Shown: in pieces, positions 1 through 9,324 of the stretch
How the letters are laid out: each line of letters begins with the position of its first letter
How positions within the stretch are numbered: the first letter of the stretch is position 1
Source of the DNA: Flavobacterium sp. NKUCC04_CG
Lineage (GTDB): Bacteria > Bacteroidota > Bacteroidia > Flavobacteriales > Flavobacteriaceae
DNA length: 64,000 nucleotides
Direction of reading: 5' to 3'
NCBI RefSeq assembly: GCF_019345525.1
Contig: NZ_JAHKRA010000004.1
Span: 62,001-126,000 of the forward strand
Position numbers and translations under genes: made by a program
Notes under the pieces: model-generated
Told to the model about the DNA's origin: nothing
Databases searched by the model: none
What the model saw: the letters and a program-made list of their open reading frames with translations, nothing else

Positions 1-206
1 CGGCTAAGGTCAAAGATAAGGAGTTGATTTATAAAAAATTTAAAAAGCACCTAAACGAAAGTGGTCTTAATTTTAATCTAGACAAACGCAAAGCTTTGAT
101 TGAGTTTTTCTTAATCGGGGAATTTGTTCATCAGTTGTTTGGTGAACAAGAATATTATCAGTGGATTCTAAAAGAAGATCCGATGATTAAAGTGATTAAG
201 AACTAA
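1..206 (+). CDS. 3' end of an unidentified gene (5' end outside window)
   Basis: The frame is open from the first bases of the window (codons starting at base 3) to the TAA ending at 206, so this is the C-terminal part of a longer protein rather than a 60-residue gene starting at the TTG at 24. The visible residues are lysine-rich, then aromatic-rich (EYYQWILKEDP near the end). I do not recognise the family. The stop is followed by a short gap and the convergent end of the flavoprotein gene on the other strand. Confidence 0.5.
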   Translation, partial: AKVKDKELIYKKFKKHLNESGLNFNLDKRKALIEFFLIGEFVHQLFGEQEYYQWILKEDPMIKVIKN

Positions 207-245
207 AAAAACAATCTTTGGTTCTGCTGGGAATTTGGGTTTCGA

Positions 246-851
246 CTAACGTATGCTGTCGTGGCTGTGAGTTTCAATACCGTTATTCCACAGCGTAAGT
301 ATATCCGTTGCAACAGCTGCTCCGCTACCTGCTGCGATGGAGAGTTGACTGCGATGACCAGCCAAAGTTCCCGCTACATATAGATTATTAGTTACAAGTT
401 GATCGTGGTTTTGAAGTTGAATCCGATTTTTGTGTGGTATTGACTTGCGATGAGGTTCAACGAAATTCATCAATCCTTCAATTTGAAAATGATTACTAGA
501 ATTAACGGCAACGACAACGATTTTGGCTTCGTAAGTGTTTTTGTTGGTGTGAACGACAAAGAAATCACCTTGAGAAATCACCGAATTTACTTTTTCGTTT
601 TCGATCAGCTCAATTTGTGGGTAGTGTTTTCGTAGCAATTCTTTGGACTCTTCGAGCAACTCGGATCCGAGTTTTCCCGCGGGTATACCGTAGGCATTGT
701 AAAAAACGGCATCCTGAAGCATGGATGCTTTCTGGTGTGCAATTAATGCAATTTTTTTGTTGGCCATAAAGGGTTTTGCTTGTGCAGACCCTAAAATTTG
801 GGCACAAGAAACTCCGGCAACGCCACCACCAATAATCAAAGCATCATACAT
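246..851 (-). CDS. Small FAD-dependent oxidoreductase, thioredoxin-reductase-like
   Basis: A 201-residue flavoprotein. The N-terminus carries the dinucleotide-binding motif LIIGGGVAGVSCA (residues 5-17), and the C-terminus has the second FAD-contact segment seen in thioredoxin-reductase-like proteins (NLYVAGTLAGH followed by a helix rich in G and A, about residues 156-185). It is much shorter than thioredoxin reductase (about 310 aa) and has no CxxC redox pair, so it is probably a single-domain relative of unknown substrate rather than TrxB. It starts 2 bases after the small membrane-protein gene upstream and is probably the last gene of a minus-strand operon with the MarC-like gene. Confidence 0.7.
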   Translation of the reverse strand: MYDALIIGGGVAGVSCAQILGSAQAKPFMANKKIALIAHQKASMLQDAVFYNAYGIPAGKLGSELLEESKELLRKHYPQIELIENEKVNSVISQGDFFVVHTNKNTYEAKIVVVAVNSSNHFQIEGLMNFVEPHRKSIPHKNRIQLQNHDQLVTNNLYVAGTLAGHRSQLSIAAGSGAAVATDILTLWNNGIETHSHDSIR

Positions 852-853
852 GA

Positions 854-1048
854 TTATTTGGTTTTTTCGTCGATTAATTTGGAGGTTCTAAAAATCAGTA
901 CCACGCAAACCGCGCATAATAAAGCGACGATTCCGATTAGTGCAATAAGGCTGCTTCCTTCGAATAGATTGTTGAAATCTAATGATATGATATTGACAAC
1001 CAGTAAAGCAGCTACAAAAAACAGTGCGATATAACTAAAAATTTTCAT
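854..1048 (-). CDS. Small membrane protein, two predicted helices
   Basis: A 64-residue protein with two hydrophobic stretches (about residues 4-24 and 34-53) separated by a short polar turn, and a charged C-terminus (RTSKLIDEKTK). It should be an inner-membrane protein. No family is recognised. It lies 45 bases downstream of the MarC-like gene and 2 bases upstream of the flavoprotein gene on the same strand, which suggests cotranscription. Confidence 0.6.
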   Translation of the reverse strand: MKIFSYIALFFVAALLVVNIISLDFNNLFEGSSLIALIGIVALLCAVCVVLIFRTSKLIDEKTK

Positions 1049-1093
1049 TGTTGGAATTTGATTTATATAATCCTGAAAAGTACTAAAAATAAA

Positions 1094-1669
1094 TTAGTTG
1101 ATTAAGCCTTTAACATTACTTGCAAATAATTTAACAGCAATCGCTAATAAAACGATTCCAAAAACCTTTCGAATGACGCTTAAACCGGTTACGCCTAATA
1201 TTTTTTCTATTTTTCCGGACATCTTAAGTACGATATACACAAAAATCATATTGAGTATAATTCCAAAAATAATATTGATGTTCTGATACTGAGATTTTAA
1301 AGAAAGTAAAGTGGTCAATACACCAGCTCCTGCAATCAATGGAAAAGCTAAGGGTACTATAGAGGCCGTGCTCGGGGCTTCATCCTTATACAAGCGGATG
1401 CCCAATATCATTTCTAAGGCTAAGAAAAACAAAACAAATGCTCCAGCAACTGCAAAGGAATTGACATCGATACCGATTAAATTCAAAATTTCATTACCTA
1501 TAAATAAAAAGGCAATCATAATTACTGCTGCAACTATGGTGGCTTTTTCGGAATGGATATGACCAACTCGGCTACGCAATTCTACAATGATGGGAATGGC
1601 ACCCAGAATGTCAATCACTGCAAATAAAATCATTCCGGTAGTGATAATTTCTTTAAGGTCGATTTCCAT
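1094..1669 (-). CDS. MarC family (UPF0056) integral membrane protein
   Basis: An about 191-residue polytopic membrane protein with six hydrophobic segments. The N-terminal part (ILFAVIDILGAIPIIV) and the central FPLIAGAGVLTTLLSL stretch match MarC/UPF0056 proteins, whose function is not established despite the multiple-antibiotic-resistance name. I chose the ATG at 1669 (MEIDLKEII) because family members begin just before the first helix; an in-frame ATG at 1693 would add eight residues. It is the first gene of a probable three-gene minus-strand unit with the small membrane protein and the flavoprotein. Confidence 0.8.
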   Translation of the reverse strand: MEIDLKEIITTGMILFAVIDILGAIPIIVELRSRVGHIHSEKATIVAAVIMIAFLFIGNEILNLIGIDVNSFAVAGAFVLFFLALEMILGIRLYKDEAPSTASIVPLAFPLIAGAGVLTTLLSLKSQYQNINIIFGIILNMIFVYIVLKMSGKIEKILGVTGLSVIRKVFGIVLLAIAVKLFASNVKGLIN

Positions 1670-1905
1670 AGGGTATAATTGTAGGATTAGCATTGAATAT
1701 AATGGACAAAGTAAGGAATTTTATTCGTAAATCGAGATTCGTATGTTGTGATTTGTAGTTTTAATCCAATATTTGTCGAATGGTCGTCGGTTTTATGCTG
1801 TGTTCTAGTTGAGTTTTCAGGTTCATATTCACTAGACTGAGTCTAAAATAGTGGTTTATATTGTGCTTTGTTTTGGTAATGGAAATAAACACCAAATAAA
1901 GTTTG

Positions 1906-1913
1906 TATTTTTG
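1906..1913 (+). promoter_or_regulatory. Bacteroidota -7 element (TATTTTTG)
   Basis: TATTTTTG fits the Bacteroidota sigma consensus TAnnTTTG and lies 23 bases before the ATG of the DUF3109 gene. No convincing TTG -33 element lies at the usual distance, so only the -7 box is supported. Confidence 0.4.
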
Positions 1914-1936
1914 CGGGCATTTAAATTTAGAATCAT

Positions 1937-2503
1937 ATGTTTCAATTAGGAAAGACAATTGTATCAGAAGAATTGTTTGAGAGGGAGTTTGTGTGCAATT
2001 TATCGGCATGCAAGGGCGAATGCTGTGTGGATGGTACTGCTGGAGCACCTTTAGAAGAGGAGGAGACAAAGATTATGCAAGATATTTACGCTACGGTAAA
2101 GCCGTTTTTGCGTGCTGAAGGTATTGCGGCTATAGAGGCGCAAGGCACTTCAGTTATTGGTGAAGACGGAGGGTTTGAGACCCCATTGGTCAATGGAGCC
2201 GAGTGTGCGTATGTTATTTTTGATGAGGATACCGCTCTTTGTGGTATTGAGCAAGCCTATAATGAGGGTTTAATCAAATGGAAAAAACCGGTTTCCTGTC
2301 ATTTATACCCAATTCGAGTACGGGAGTTTTCGGATTTCTCGGCGGTTAATTACCATAAATGGAGTATTTGTGACGATGCTTGTTCTTTGGGTAAAGAACT
2401 CGAAGTTCCAGTCTATAAATTTGTCAAAGAAGCTTTGGTTCGTAAATTTGGTGCCGCTTGGTACACCGAATTGGAACAAGTAGCAGAAGAATACAAGCGA
2501 TAA
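1937..2503 (+). CDS. DUF3109 family cysteine-rich protein
   Basis: A 188-residue soluble protein with the cysteine pattern C20-x4-C25-x3-C29-C30, followed by further conserved Cys (GAECAYV, ALCGIE, VSCHLYPIRV, ICDDAC). This matches DUF3109, a family close to the YkgJ-type putative zinc- or iron-sulfur-binding proteins; the function is unknown. The start is supported by a TAnnTTTG box 23 bases upstream. It converges with the retropepsin-like gene, whose stop lies 3 bases beyond. Confidence 0.85.
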   Translation: MFQLGKTIVSEELFEREFVCNLSACKGECCVDGTAGAPLEEEETKIMQDIYATVKPFLRAEGIAAIEAQGTSVIGEDGGFETPLVNGAECAYVIFDEDTALCGIEQAYNEGLIKWKKPVSCHLYPIRVREFSDFSAVNYHKWSICDDACSLGKELEVPVYKFVKEALVRKFGAAWYTELEQVAEEYKR

Positions 2504-2506
2504 GGC

Positions 2507-2944
2507 TTATTTTAGAAACAAATATTTGTTTTTATAATCGATTAATGCTTCACCACGGAGCAATACGTCTGCGCCAATAATACCGTGAACGGTTTTTGCT
2601 TTGTATTGTTTTAAAGCGATGTTGACATGAGATAAATCGAGCAAAATCAAGTCGGTTTTTGGATTTTTCCAACGACCCATTTGAAGTTTGTTTTGATACG
2701 AAACCTGAGTTAACATACCGTTGGCACCTGCTCCGGAAGCCTTGGTGTTGGAATCGGAAGCCTCGATATTAAAGTGTTCGATATGACTAAAGTCTATACA
2801 GCTGTTCGAGGCACCAGTGTCTAATATAAAATCACCGGAAATTCCGTTGATTTTTGCTTTCAAAAAAAGGTGTTGGGTTTTAGAAACAGTAAACGCTATT
2901 TTTCGATATCCATTTTTTAATAAGAGTTCTTGAAGGTTTTCCAT
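2507..2944 (-). CDS. Retropepsin-like aspartic protease
   Basis: A 145-residue protein with the retroviral-type catalytic signature FILDTGAS (catalytic D42-T43-G44) and a downstream hydrophobic GIIGADVLL segment that forms the flap-side strand in clan AA proteases. Single-domain members of this size act as homodimers. There is no signal peptide, so it is probably cytoplasmic. It is divergent from tatD, and the intergenic region holds the tatD promoter. Confidence 0.8.
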   Translation of the reverse strand: MENLQELLLKNGYRKIAFTVSKTQHLFLKAKINGISGDFILDTGASNSCIDFSHIEHFNIEASDSNTKASGAGANGMLTQVSYQNKLQMGRWKNPKTDLILLDLSHVNIALKQYKAKTVHGIIGADVLLRGEALIDYKNKYLFLK

Positions 2945-2977
2945 GATTCAAAAATAGTTTAAAAACTTTAAATGCGG

Positions 2978-2985
2978 TAATTTTG
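2978..2985 (+). promoter_or_regulatory. -7 promoter element (TAATTTTG) for the TatD gene
   Basis: TAATTTTG matches TAnnTTTG. It overlaps an apparent in-frame TTG start at 2983, which argues that the TatD protein really begins at the ATG at 3031. Confidence 0.45.
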
Positions 2986-3030
2986 CAGTCAATTCTAAGT
3001 GCCAAATTTGATAAAAATAAATCTCCATTG

Positions 3031-3798
3031 ATGATTTTAACTGATACCCATACCCATTTATATTCCGATTCTTTTGATTTAGATCGTGATCAAGTTATTA
3101 AAAATGCTGTGGAACAAGGTGTTTCTCGGTTTTTTATACCGGCTATTGATTCGAATTATACTCAGGCGATGTATGATTTAGAGGCGGCACACCCCCAATC
3201 TATCCATCTTATGATGGGGCTACATCCAACTAGTGTAAAGGAAAATTTTAAAGAAGAACTCGATTTTGTTGCTGCCGAATTGGCTCGACGTCCTTTTGTC
3301 GCTGTAGGCGAAATTGGAATTGATTTATATTGGGATAAGAGCACCTTAGGAATTCAACAAGAGGCCTTTCAGTATCAAATTCAATTGGCTAAAAAATACC
3401 GTTTGCCGATAAATATTCATTGTAGAGAGGCATTTGATGAGGTGTTTGAGGTTCTGGAACGGGAGAGAGCTACCGATTTAAGAGGAATCTTTCATTGTTT
3501 TTCGGGAACGGAACAACAAGCCTTACAGGCAATTGATCTACAGATGAAATTGGGAATTGGAGGGGTCGTAACCTTTAAAAACGGAAAAATTGATCAATTT
3601 CTCGATAAAATTTCGATGGAACATATAGTACTAGAAACGGATTCTCCGTATCTTGCACCGGTTCCTTTTCGGGGAAAACGAAATGAAAGTGCCTATATCG
3701 TTCATGTCGCTCAAAAATTAGCCGACATATATAAGGTTTCTATAGAGGAAGTTGCAAAAATTACAACAGCCAATTCACTAGCTGTCTTTGGTATTTAA
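3031..3798 (+). CDS. TatD family metal-dependent hydrolase / DNase
   Basis: A 255-residue TIM-barrel hydrolase from the ATG at 3031. Metal ligands are visible: DTHTH at the N-terminus (HxH at residues 7 and 9), the glutamate in VAVGEIGID, NIHCREA, FHCFSG and the C-terminal ETDSPYLAP. These are the hallmarks of TatD-type 3'-5' exonucleases/deoxyribonucleases of the amidohydrolase superfamily. The longer frame back to a TTG at 2983 would place the start inside the promoter -7 box, so I reject it. It is followed by the acyltransferase gene on the same strand. Confidence 0.9.
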   Translation: MILTDTHTHLYSDSFDLDRDQVIKNAVEQGVSRFFIPAIDSNYTQAMYDLEAAHPQSIHLMMGLHPTSVKENFKEELDFVAAELARRPFVAVGEIGIDLYWDKSTLGIQQEAFQYQIQLAKKYRLPINIHCREAFDEVFEVLERERATDLRGIFHCFSGTEQQALQAIDLQMKLGIGGVVTFKNGKIDQFLDKISMEHIVLETDSPYLAPVPFRGKRNESAYIVHVAQKLADIYKVSIEEVAKITTANSLAVFGI

Positions 3799-3866
3799 CA
3801 AAGATTTGCGCAGGAATTGTCTAGAAATTGCGTTCTTTTGCCAATTATTAAAACATAAACACTATA

Positions 3867-5000
3867 ATGTTAAAGTTTGATTCAATTCGTCACTATCATG
3901 ATTTTGAGGTGAATGCAGTGTTCAAAAGCATTGCCAATCACCCAATGATGAAAGCGTTGATGGGATTTACTTTTCCAGATACTCCAGAATCCGAATGGAT
4001 GGAACGTCTTAAAGACGTTCACACTATTCAGGATTTTCAAGAACAGTTTATATATTATTCTGTCAGAAAGGTTTTGGAAAAAAGCTCGGAAGGTCTTACC
4101 ACTTCGGGTTTCGATAAATTAGATAAAGATACTCCTTACTTGTTTATTTCTAATCATAGAGATATCATCTTGGATACTTCGTTGCTCAATGTAGCCTTAA
4201 AAGATCATGGTTTAATCATGACTTCTTCTGCCGTTGGAGATAACTTGGTGCAAAAATCTTTTTTATTAGCACTTTCCAAACTCAATAGAAATTTTTTGGT
4301 AAAACGAGGATTACCTCCGAGAGAACTCTTGGAGAGTTCCAAATTGATGTCGGAATATATTTATTATTTATTGCGTGAGGAAAATCGTTCGGTCTGGATC
4401 GCACAACGCGAAGGGCGTACTAAGGACGGGAATGACTCTACACATCAAGGGGTGTTGAAAATGTTGGGAATGGCTTCGGATGAAGCGGAACTCATGGATT
4501 TCTTTAAAAAAATTAGAATTGTTCCTGTTTCTATATCTTATGAATACGATCCGACAGATGCGCTAAAAATGCCGCAGCTATTGGCAAAATCAAAAGATGA
4601 AATATATATTAAAGAAAAAAACGAAGATTTTGTCAATTTGCTAAGTGGAGTAATTGGGCAGAAAAAACGTATACATATGCATGTATGTGATGTGCTCGAT
4701 AGGGAATTGGAAGAAGTAAAAAGCCATTCGTGTAATAACAACAAGCAAATTCAGGCGGTTGCACAAATCATAGACGAAGCGATTTTGCGAACCTATAAAT
4801 TGTGGCCAACCAATTTTATAGCCTACGATATTATGTTTAATACCGACCGTTTTGCATCTCGATATACTGTAAAGGAAAAACAGCTTTTTGAACGTCGTTT
4901 GGAATTGCGTGTTGACAAGGAAAATAAAGTTATAGTAGATGGGTTTTTGGCCATGTATGCCAACCCTGTGGTTAACAAATTGAAATTTACGGATGTCTAA
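3867..5000 (+). CDS. Glycerolipid acyltransferase (PlsC/PlsB-like)
   Basis: A 377-residue protein with the acyltransferase block LFISNHRDIILDTSLL (H then D in the variant spacing seen in Bacteroidota glycerol acyltransferases) and a downstream IAQREGRTKDGND block that corresponds to the glycerol-phosphate-binding PEGTR motif. It probably transfers fatty acyl groups to a glycerol phosphate or lyso lipid at the inner membrane. Its 3' end overlaps the asparaginase gene by 8 bases, which implies coupled translation. Confidence 0.75.
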   Translation: MLKFDSIRHYHDFEVNAVFKSIANHPMMKALMGFTFPDTPESEWMERLKDVHTIQDFQEQFIYYSVRKVLEKSSEGLTTSGFDKLDKDTPYLFISNHRDIILDTSLLNVALKDHGLIMTSSAVGDNLVQKSFLLALSKLNRNFLVKRGLPPRELLESSKLMSEYIYYLLREENRSVWIAQREGRTKDGNDSTHQGVLKMLGMASDEAELMDFFKKIRIVPVSISYEYDPTDALKMPQLLAKSKDEIYIKEKNEDFVNLLSGVIGQKKRIHMHVCDVLDRELEEVKSHSCNNNKQIQAVAQIIDEAILRTYKLWPTNFIAYDIMFNTDRFASRYTVKEKQLFERRLELRVDKENKVIVDGFLAMYANPVVNKLKFTDV

Positions 5001-6021
5001 AAAACCGGCCATACTATTGATTTATACAGGGGGAACTATTGGGATGGTCAAAGACTTTTCCACTGGTGCCTTAAAAGCATTTAACTTCGATCAGTTGTTA
5101 GAGCGCATACCCGAACTAAATTTATTAGATTGTACTATTGCTACCTATTCTTTTGAAACCCCCATTGATTCATCGGATATGCATCCAGAACATTGGGTTA
5201 GTATGGTCAATATTATAGAGAGTAATTACGATACCTATGACGGTTTTGTGATTCTTCACGGCTCAGATACCATGTCGTATTCCGCATCGGCTTTGAGCTT
5301 TATGTTGCAGAATCTCCAAAAACCTGTAATTTTCACAGGCTCTCAGTTGCCGATTGGTGATTTGAGAACAGATGCCAAAGAAAACTTGATTACAGCCATT
5401 CAAGTAGCCACTTTTCAAAAAAATTCAGTACCGCTTATTCAAGAAGTGTGTTTGTATTTTGAATACAAATTGTATAGAGGCAATCGAACAACCAAAGTGA
5501 GTGCCGAATTGTTTAATGCTTTTACTTCGCCGAATGAACTGCATTTAGCTGAATCTGGAGTACATTTTAAGATTAATGAGTCGCTTTTGCTAAAGCATCG
5601 TCCTGAAGAAAAATGCCGGGTTTATAAGAATATGGATACTCGGGTAATGATTCTAAAATTGTTTCCGGGGATCAATCAAGAGATATTTGAATCGATTTTA
5701 AACATCGCATCCTTAAAGGGATTGGTTTTAGAAACCTACGGTTCTGGTAATGCACCTACGGAAAAATGGTTTTTAGCCTGTTTAAAAAAGGCGATGGATC
5801 AAGGCTTAAAAGTGGTTAATGTTACGCAGTGCTCCGGCGGCAGTGTTAATATGGGTCAATATGAAACCAGTACGGAGATGAAAGAAATCGGAGTGATTTC
5901 AGGGAAAGATATTACTACCGAAGCAGCCATAACTAAATTGATGTATTTATTGGGACAGCAAGTGCCTTCTAATGAATTTAAAGATCTTTTCGAGCAGTCT
6001 ATCTGTGGGGAAATGACCTAA
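4993..6021 (+). CDS. ansA: Type I (cytoplasmic) asparaginase
   Basis: A 342-residue L-asparaginase that hydrolyses asparagine to aspartate and ammonia. The first catalytic threonine lies in IYTGGTIGM (residues 10-18), the substrate-binding segment is PIDSSDM, and the second catalytic triad motif is HGSDTM (89-94, the usual HGTDTM with Ser for Thr). The C-terminal VTQCSGGSVNMGQY is typical of the cytoplasmic, allosteric AnsA group. There is no signal peptide. Its ATG overlaps the end of the acyltransferase gene. Confidence 0.9.
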   Translation: MSKKPAILLIYTGGTIGMVKDFSTGALKAFNFDQLLERIPELNLLDCTIATYSFETPIDSSDMHPEHWVSMVNIIESNYDTYDGFVILHGSDTMSYSASALSFMLQNLQKPVIFTGSQLPIGDLRTDAKENLITAIQVATFQKNSVPLIQEVCLYFEYKLYRGNRTTKVSAELFNAFTSPNELHLAESGVHFKINESLLLKHRPEEKCRVYKNMDTRVMILKLFPGINQEIFESILNIASLKGLVLETYGSGNAPTEKWFLACLKKAMDQGLKVVNVTQCSGGSVNMGQYETSTEMKEIGVISGKDITTEAAITKLMYLLGQQVPSNEFKDLFEQSICGEMT

Positions 6022-6085
6022 GAATCACTAGGATGTTCTAGGATCTAAACCACACTATTTGTGAGTTTTTTGGAATATGAAAAAA

Positions 6086-6120
6086 AAAGAACCACAAAAT
6101 TCAATTTGCAGTTCTTTATC
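6086..6120. terminator. Possible bidirectional terminator
   Basis: AAAGAAC (6086-6092) and GTTCTTT (6111-6117) form an inverted repeat with an A-tract on the left and a T-rich run on the right, placed between the convergent asparaginase and halogenase-like genes. Confidence 0.4.
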
Positions 6121-6129
6121 TTTCAGTGT

Positions 6130-7380
6130 TTATTTGCTTTGACTTTCCTTTTCTAATTTTATTAAGTGCGCCATATTTTTAATCACCTTATCGTGTTTTA
6201 AAACAAACGGATTTTTTTTATCCCAAACATATCCTGCTAGTACAGCACAAATTTTACTTTTTACATCTGGATTTTCGGGCTGATGATAAAACAGCTCTTG
6301 TAAATTCCCCGTGTACCATTCCTGTATATAGGTGGTGAAAACGGCTATACCCTCTTTCATATAGTCTGAATATTCCACTTCCCAATCGACCTTTTCCCCA
6401 GCTAATTGACGTAGTGCTAATTTGGCAGACAACATGCCCGATTCTGTAGCAAAACATACACCAGAAGAGAAAACTGGGTCTAAAAATTCAGAACTGTTTC
6501 CGGTCAATGCGTAGCCTTCGCCATACATTTGTTTAACGGCAATCGAATAATTAGATAGTTTTATAGGTTCAAAGATAAAGGGAAGTTCACCGAAGCGTTT
6601 AACATAGTAATCCGATAATGCTATGGCATTTTTTAAAGCTTCAGCAGGGTTGTGGTTTGCTGATAAGCCTTCTATAAAAGGTGTTGGACCGACAATGCCA
6701 ACACTGGTATTGCCATTTGAAAAGGGAATAACCCAAAGCCATACCTGGGTTTCTAAAATGTCAAAGGAGATTAAAGTTCCTTCGCTACCCTCTGGACGGT
6801 TGATGTCCTTAATATGAGTAAAAATCGCGGAATGTGGATTTAGTCTTGAAGGTTGGTCAAGATTTAACAATCTAGGCAAAACGCGACCATAACCACTAGC
6901 GTCTATTAAAAACTGCGCTTTTACTTTTTTGGTTTCGCCGTTTTTATCTACTATGGTGGTTGTAGATGTGGTGCCTTCAAACTCAACGGCAGTAACTTCC
7001 GACTCAAATTCTAAGTCAATACCCATATTGATGATTTCATTGGCTACGGCCAAATCGAAGTCGGCTCTGGGAACTTGCCAGGTCCAATCCCATCCCTCTG
7101 AGAATTTATTGCTAAAATCAAAAATACAAATCTCCTCTCCTCTTATAAAACGAGCGCCCCATTTTTTTTCGAAATTTTCCTTGTTTAGAGCAGGAAGTAA
7201 TCCAGCCTCTTCAAAATGATCCATCACTCGGGGAATTAGACTTTCACCAACAACAATTCTAGGGAATTTAGTTTTTTCTACAACTTTAACTTTTATTCCT
7301 TTTTGGTGTAAATATCCCGCAGCAACGCTTCCTGAAGGGCCTGCTCCTATGATTAAAATTTCAACATTTTCTGTAGTCAT
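6130..7380 (-). CDS. Flavin-dependent halogenase/monooxygenase-like enzyme of the pigment cluster
   Basis: A 416-residue FAD protein. It has the GAGPSG dinucleotide fold (residues 12-17), the GESLIP segment (45-50) typical of tryptophan-halogenase-like flavoproteins, and WDWTWQVPR (97-105), which fits the WxWx(I/V)P halogenase signature. Flexirubins can carry chlorine or methyl groups on the aryl ring, so aryl chlorination or another oxidative decoration is plausible. Membership is clear from position (divergent from the ammonia-lyase); the reaction is inference, and geranylgeranyl-reductase-like oxidoreductases share part of the fold. Confidence 0.65.
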   Translation of the reverse strand: MTTENVEILIIGAGPSGSVAAGYLHQKGIKVKVVEKTKFPRIVVGESLIPRVMDHFEEAGLLPALNKENFEKKWGARFIRGEEICIFDFSNKFSEGWDWTWQVPRADFDLAVANEIINMGIDLEFESEVTAVEFEGTTSTTTIVDKNGETKKVKAQFLIDASGYGRVLPRLLNLDQPSRLNPHSAIFTHIKDINRPEGSEGTLISFDILETQVWLWVIPFSNGNTSVGIVGPTPFIEGLSANHNPAEALKNAIALSDYYVKRFGELPFIFEPIKLSNYSIAVKQMYGEGYALTGNSSEFLDPVFSSGVCFATESGMLSAKLALRQLAGEKVDWEVEYSDYMKEGIAVFTTYIQEWYTGNLQELFYHQPENPDVKSKICAVLAGYVWDKKNPFVLKHDKVIKNMAHLIKLEKESQSK

Positions 7381-7521
7381 ATCATTATGATTAGGATGGT
7401 TGTTAAAAAATATTAAATTTGCATATCTTTTTATTGTGTCAAATTTATTGATATTAACGAATCAATTTTTAAAAAGAACAATAAATTTAAGAGAAATATA
7501 ATCGTTATAAATAATACATAG

Positions 7522-9042
7522 ATGAATACTTTAAACGAATATTTAAATCTTAAAGATTTTACCAACATTATTTTTAATAATGAAGAGTTTTGTCTGGCTG
7601 ATAACGTTTGGAATCGTATTGAAGAGAGCTTTGAGTTTTTAAAAGAATTTTCTACAAACAAAATCATTTACGGTGTCAATACAGGTTTCGGCCCCATGGC
7701 ACAATATCGAATTGAAGAAGAAGATTGCATTAAATTGCAATACAATCTGATCCGCAGTCATGCCTCAGGTATTGGACAACCTTTATCTCCAATACATGTA
7801 AAAGCCGCCATTTTAGCTCGATTAAATAGTTTGTCTTTGGGGTATTCGGGTATTAATAACACGGTGCACAGCTTGATGAAAGCTTTGATTAATAAAAACA
7901 TAACTCCGTTAATATTTGCTCATGGAGGTGTTGGTGCTAGCGGCGATTTAGTACAGCTGGCTCATTTGGCGCTAGTTTTAATAGGAGAAGGTGAAGTGTT
8001 TTATAAAGGCGAAAGAAGAGCCACTAAAGAGGTTTTTGAAATAGAAGGGCTCAAGCCTATAGAGATAAAAATCCGCGAAGGTTTGTCTTTGATGAACGGT
8101 ACTTCGGTAATGACGGGAATTGGCATCGTAAATTGGGCACAATCTCAAAAACTATTGAATTGGTCTGTAAAGATTTCCTGTGCCATAAATGAATTGGTTA
8201 GTACATACGACGATCATTATTCCTACGAATTAAATAATTCTAAATTGCATCACGGACAAAGGGAAATTGCCGGAAAAATGCGTGATTATTTAAGTAGTAG
8301 TCAATTGATTAAAAAGAGAGAAGAACACTTATATACCGGTAAAAATCAAGAAAAGATTTTTAAAGATAAAGTGCAAGAATATTATTCCATTCGTTGTGTT
8401 CCGCAAATATTAGGACCCATTTCCGATACGATTGATCAAGTGGGGAATATACTCGAGCAAGAAATCAATTCTGCCAATGATAATCCTATCATTGATGTAA
8501 AAACGAAACAGGTTTATCACGGAGGAAATTTTCACGGCGATTATATCGCCCTAGAAATGGATAAATTGAAATTGGTCATTACCAAATTAACGATGTTATC
8601 CGAACGGCAATTGAACTATTTGTTGAATTCAAAAATCAATGAATTGTTACCGCCATTTGTCAATTTGGGAAAATTGGGTTTTAACTTTGGTATGCAAGGT
8701 GCACAATTTACCGCGACTTCTACTACGGCAGAAAATCAGGCTTTGTCGACCTCTATGTATATCCACAGCATTCCGAATAATAACGATAATCAGGATATTG
8801 TAAGCATGGGAACCAATGCGGCAGTGCTTTGCTCTAAGGTTATTGAAAATGCCTTTGAAGTGATGGCTATTGAATTGATTACCCTAGCTCAAGCTATAGA
8901 TGCTTTAGGATATAGTGATAAGGTTTCAGATGAAACTAAAGCCTGGTATAAGGAAGTGAGAAATATTTTACCCGTATTTTCAGATGATCAGGTTTTGTAT
9001 CCTTATATTCAAAAGGTTAAGAACTATTTGATGGACTCCTAA
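7522..9042 (+). CDS. Aromatic amino acid ammonia-lyase, probable tyrosine ammonia-lyase
   Basis: A 506-residue HAL/PAL/TAL family enzyme. The ASGDL motif (139-143) cyclises autocatalytically to the MIO cofactor, and YGVNTGFG (50-57), NSANDNPI and FHGDYIALEMDK are family signatures. The substrate-selectivity position reads SH (79-80), which in classical rules indicates histidine. However, the protein resembles (from memory) the F. johnsoniae tyrosine ammonia-lyase, which also has SH there, and it opens a flexirubin cluster where 4-coumarate is the polyene starter. I therefore call it a TAL. It is divergent from the halogenase-like gene across a 141-base AT-rich spacer. Confidence 0.8.
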   Translation: MNTLNEYLNLKDFTNIIFNNEEFCLADNVWNRIEESFEFLKEFSTNKIIYGVNTGFGPMAQYRIEEEDCIKLQYNLIRSHASGIGQPLSPIHVKAAILARLNSLSLGYSGINNTVHSLMKALINKNITPLIFAHGGVGASGDLVQLAHLALVLIGEGEVFYKGERRATKEVFEIEGLKPIEIKIREGLSLMNGTSVMTGIGIVNWAQSQKLLNWSVKISCAINELVSTYDDHYSYELNNSKLHHGQREIAGKMRDYLSSSQLIKKREEHLYTGKNQEKIFKDKVQEYYSIRCVPQILGPISDTIDQVGNILEQEINSANDNPIIDVKTKQVYHGGNFHGDYIALEMDKLKLVITKLTMLSERQLNYLLNSKINELLPPFVNLGKLGFNFGMQGAQFTATSTTAENQALSTSMYIHSIPNNNDNQDIVSMGTNAAVLCSKVIENAFEVMAIELITLAQAIDALGYSDKVSDETKAWYKEVRNILPVFSDDQVLYPYIQKVKNYLMDS

Positions 9043-9324
9043 AATCAATTTAAACGTGCTGTTTTTATGAGATTTCTTTAGTGGTTTTTGATTTAGTGTG
9101 AAATTTAGGTTTGCAAGGGTAAGATGGTGTTGGATTATTTGTAAAAGCAGCTAATTGTTATTTTTAATCTAAATTATTGGGGTATATTGGCACGGATTTT
9201 GTAAATTTAGTAAAAGTTAAGTCGAATAAATGCGAAAACTTTCTCCAGTTAAGTTTGTGAGATATTTAATAAAATGAATTGTAAGGTTTTAGGGAAACAA
9301 TAATAGAAAAAGGGAAAAAAGAAG

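Noticed and set aside
1761..2069. 102-residue minus-strand ORF
   Set aside because: It overlaps the well-supported DUF3109 gene and its promoter on the other strand and has no recognisable domain.
2983..3030. TTG start for the TatD protein
   Set aside because: The codon is part of a TAATTTTG promoter box, and the family domain begins right after the ATG at 3031.
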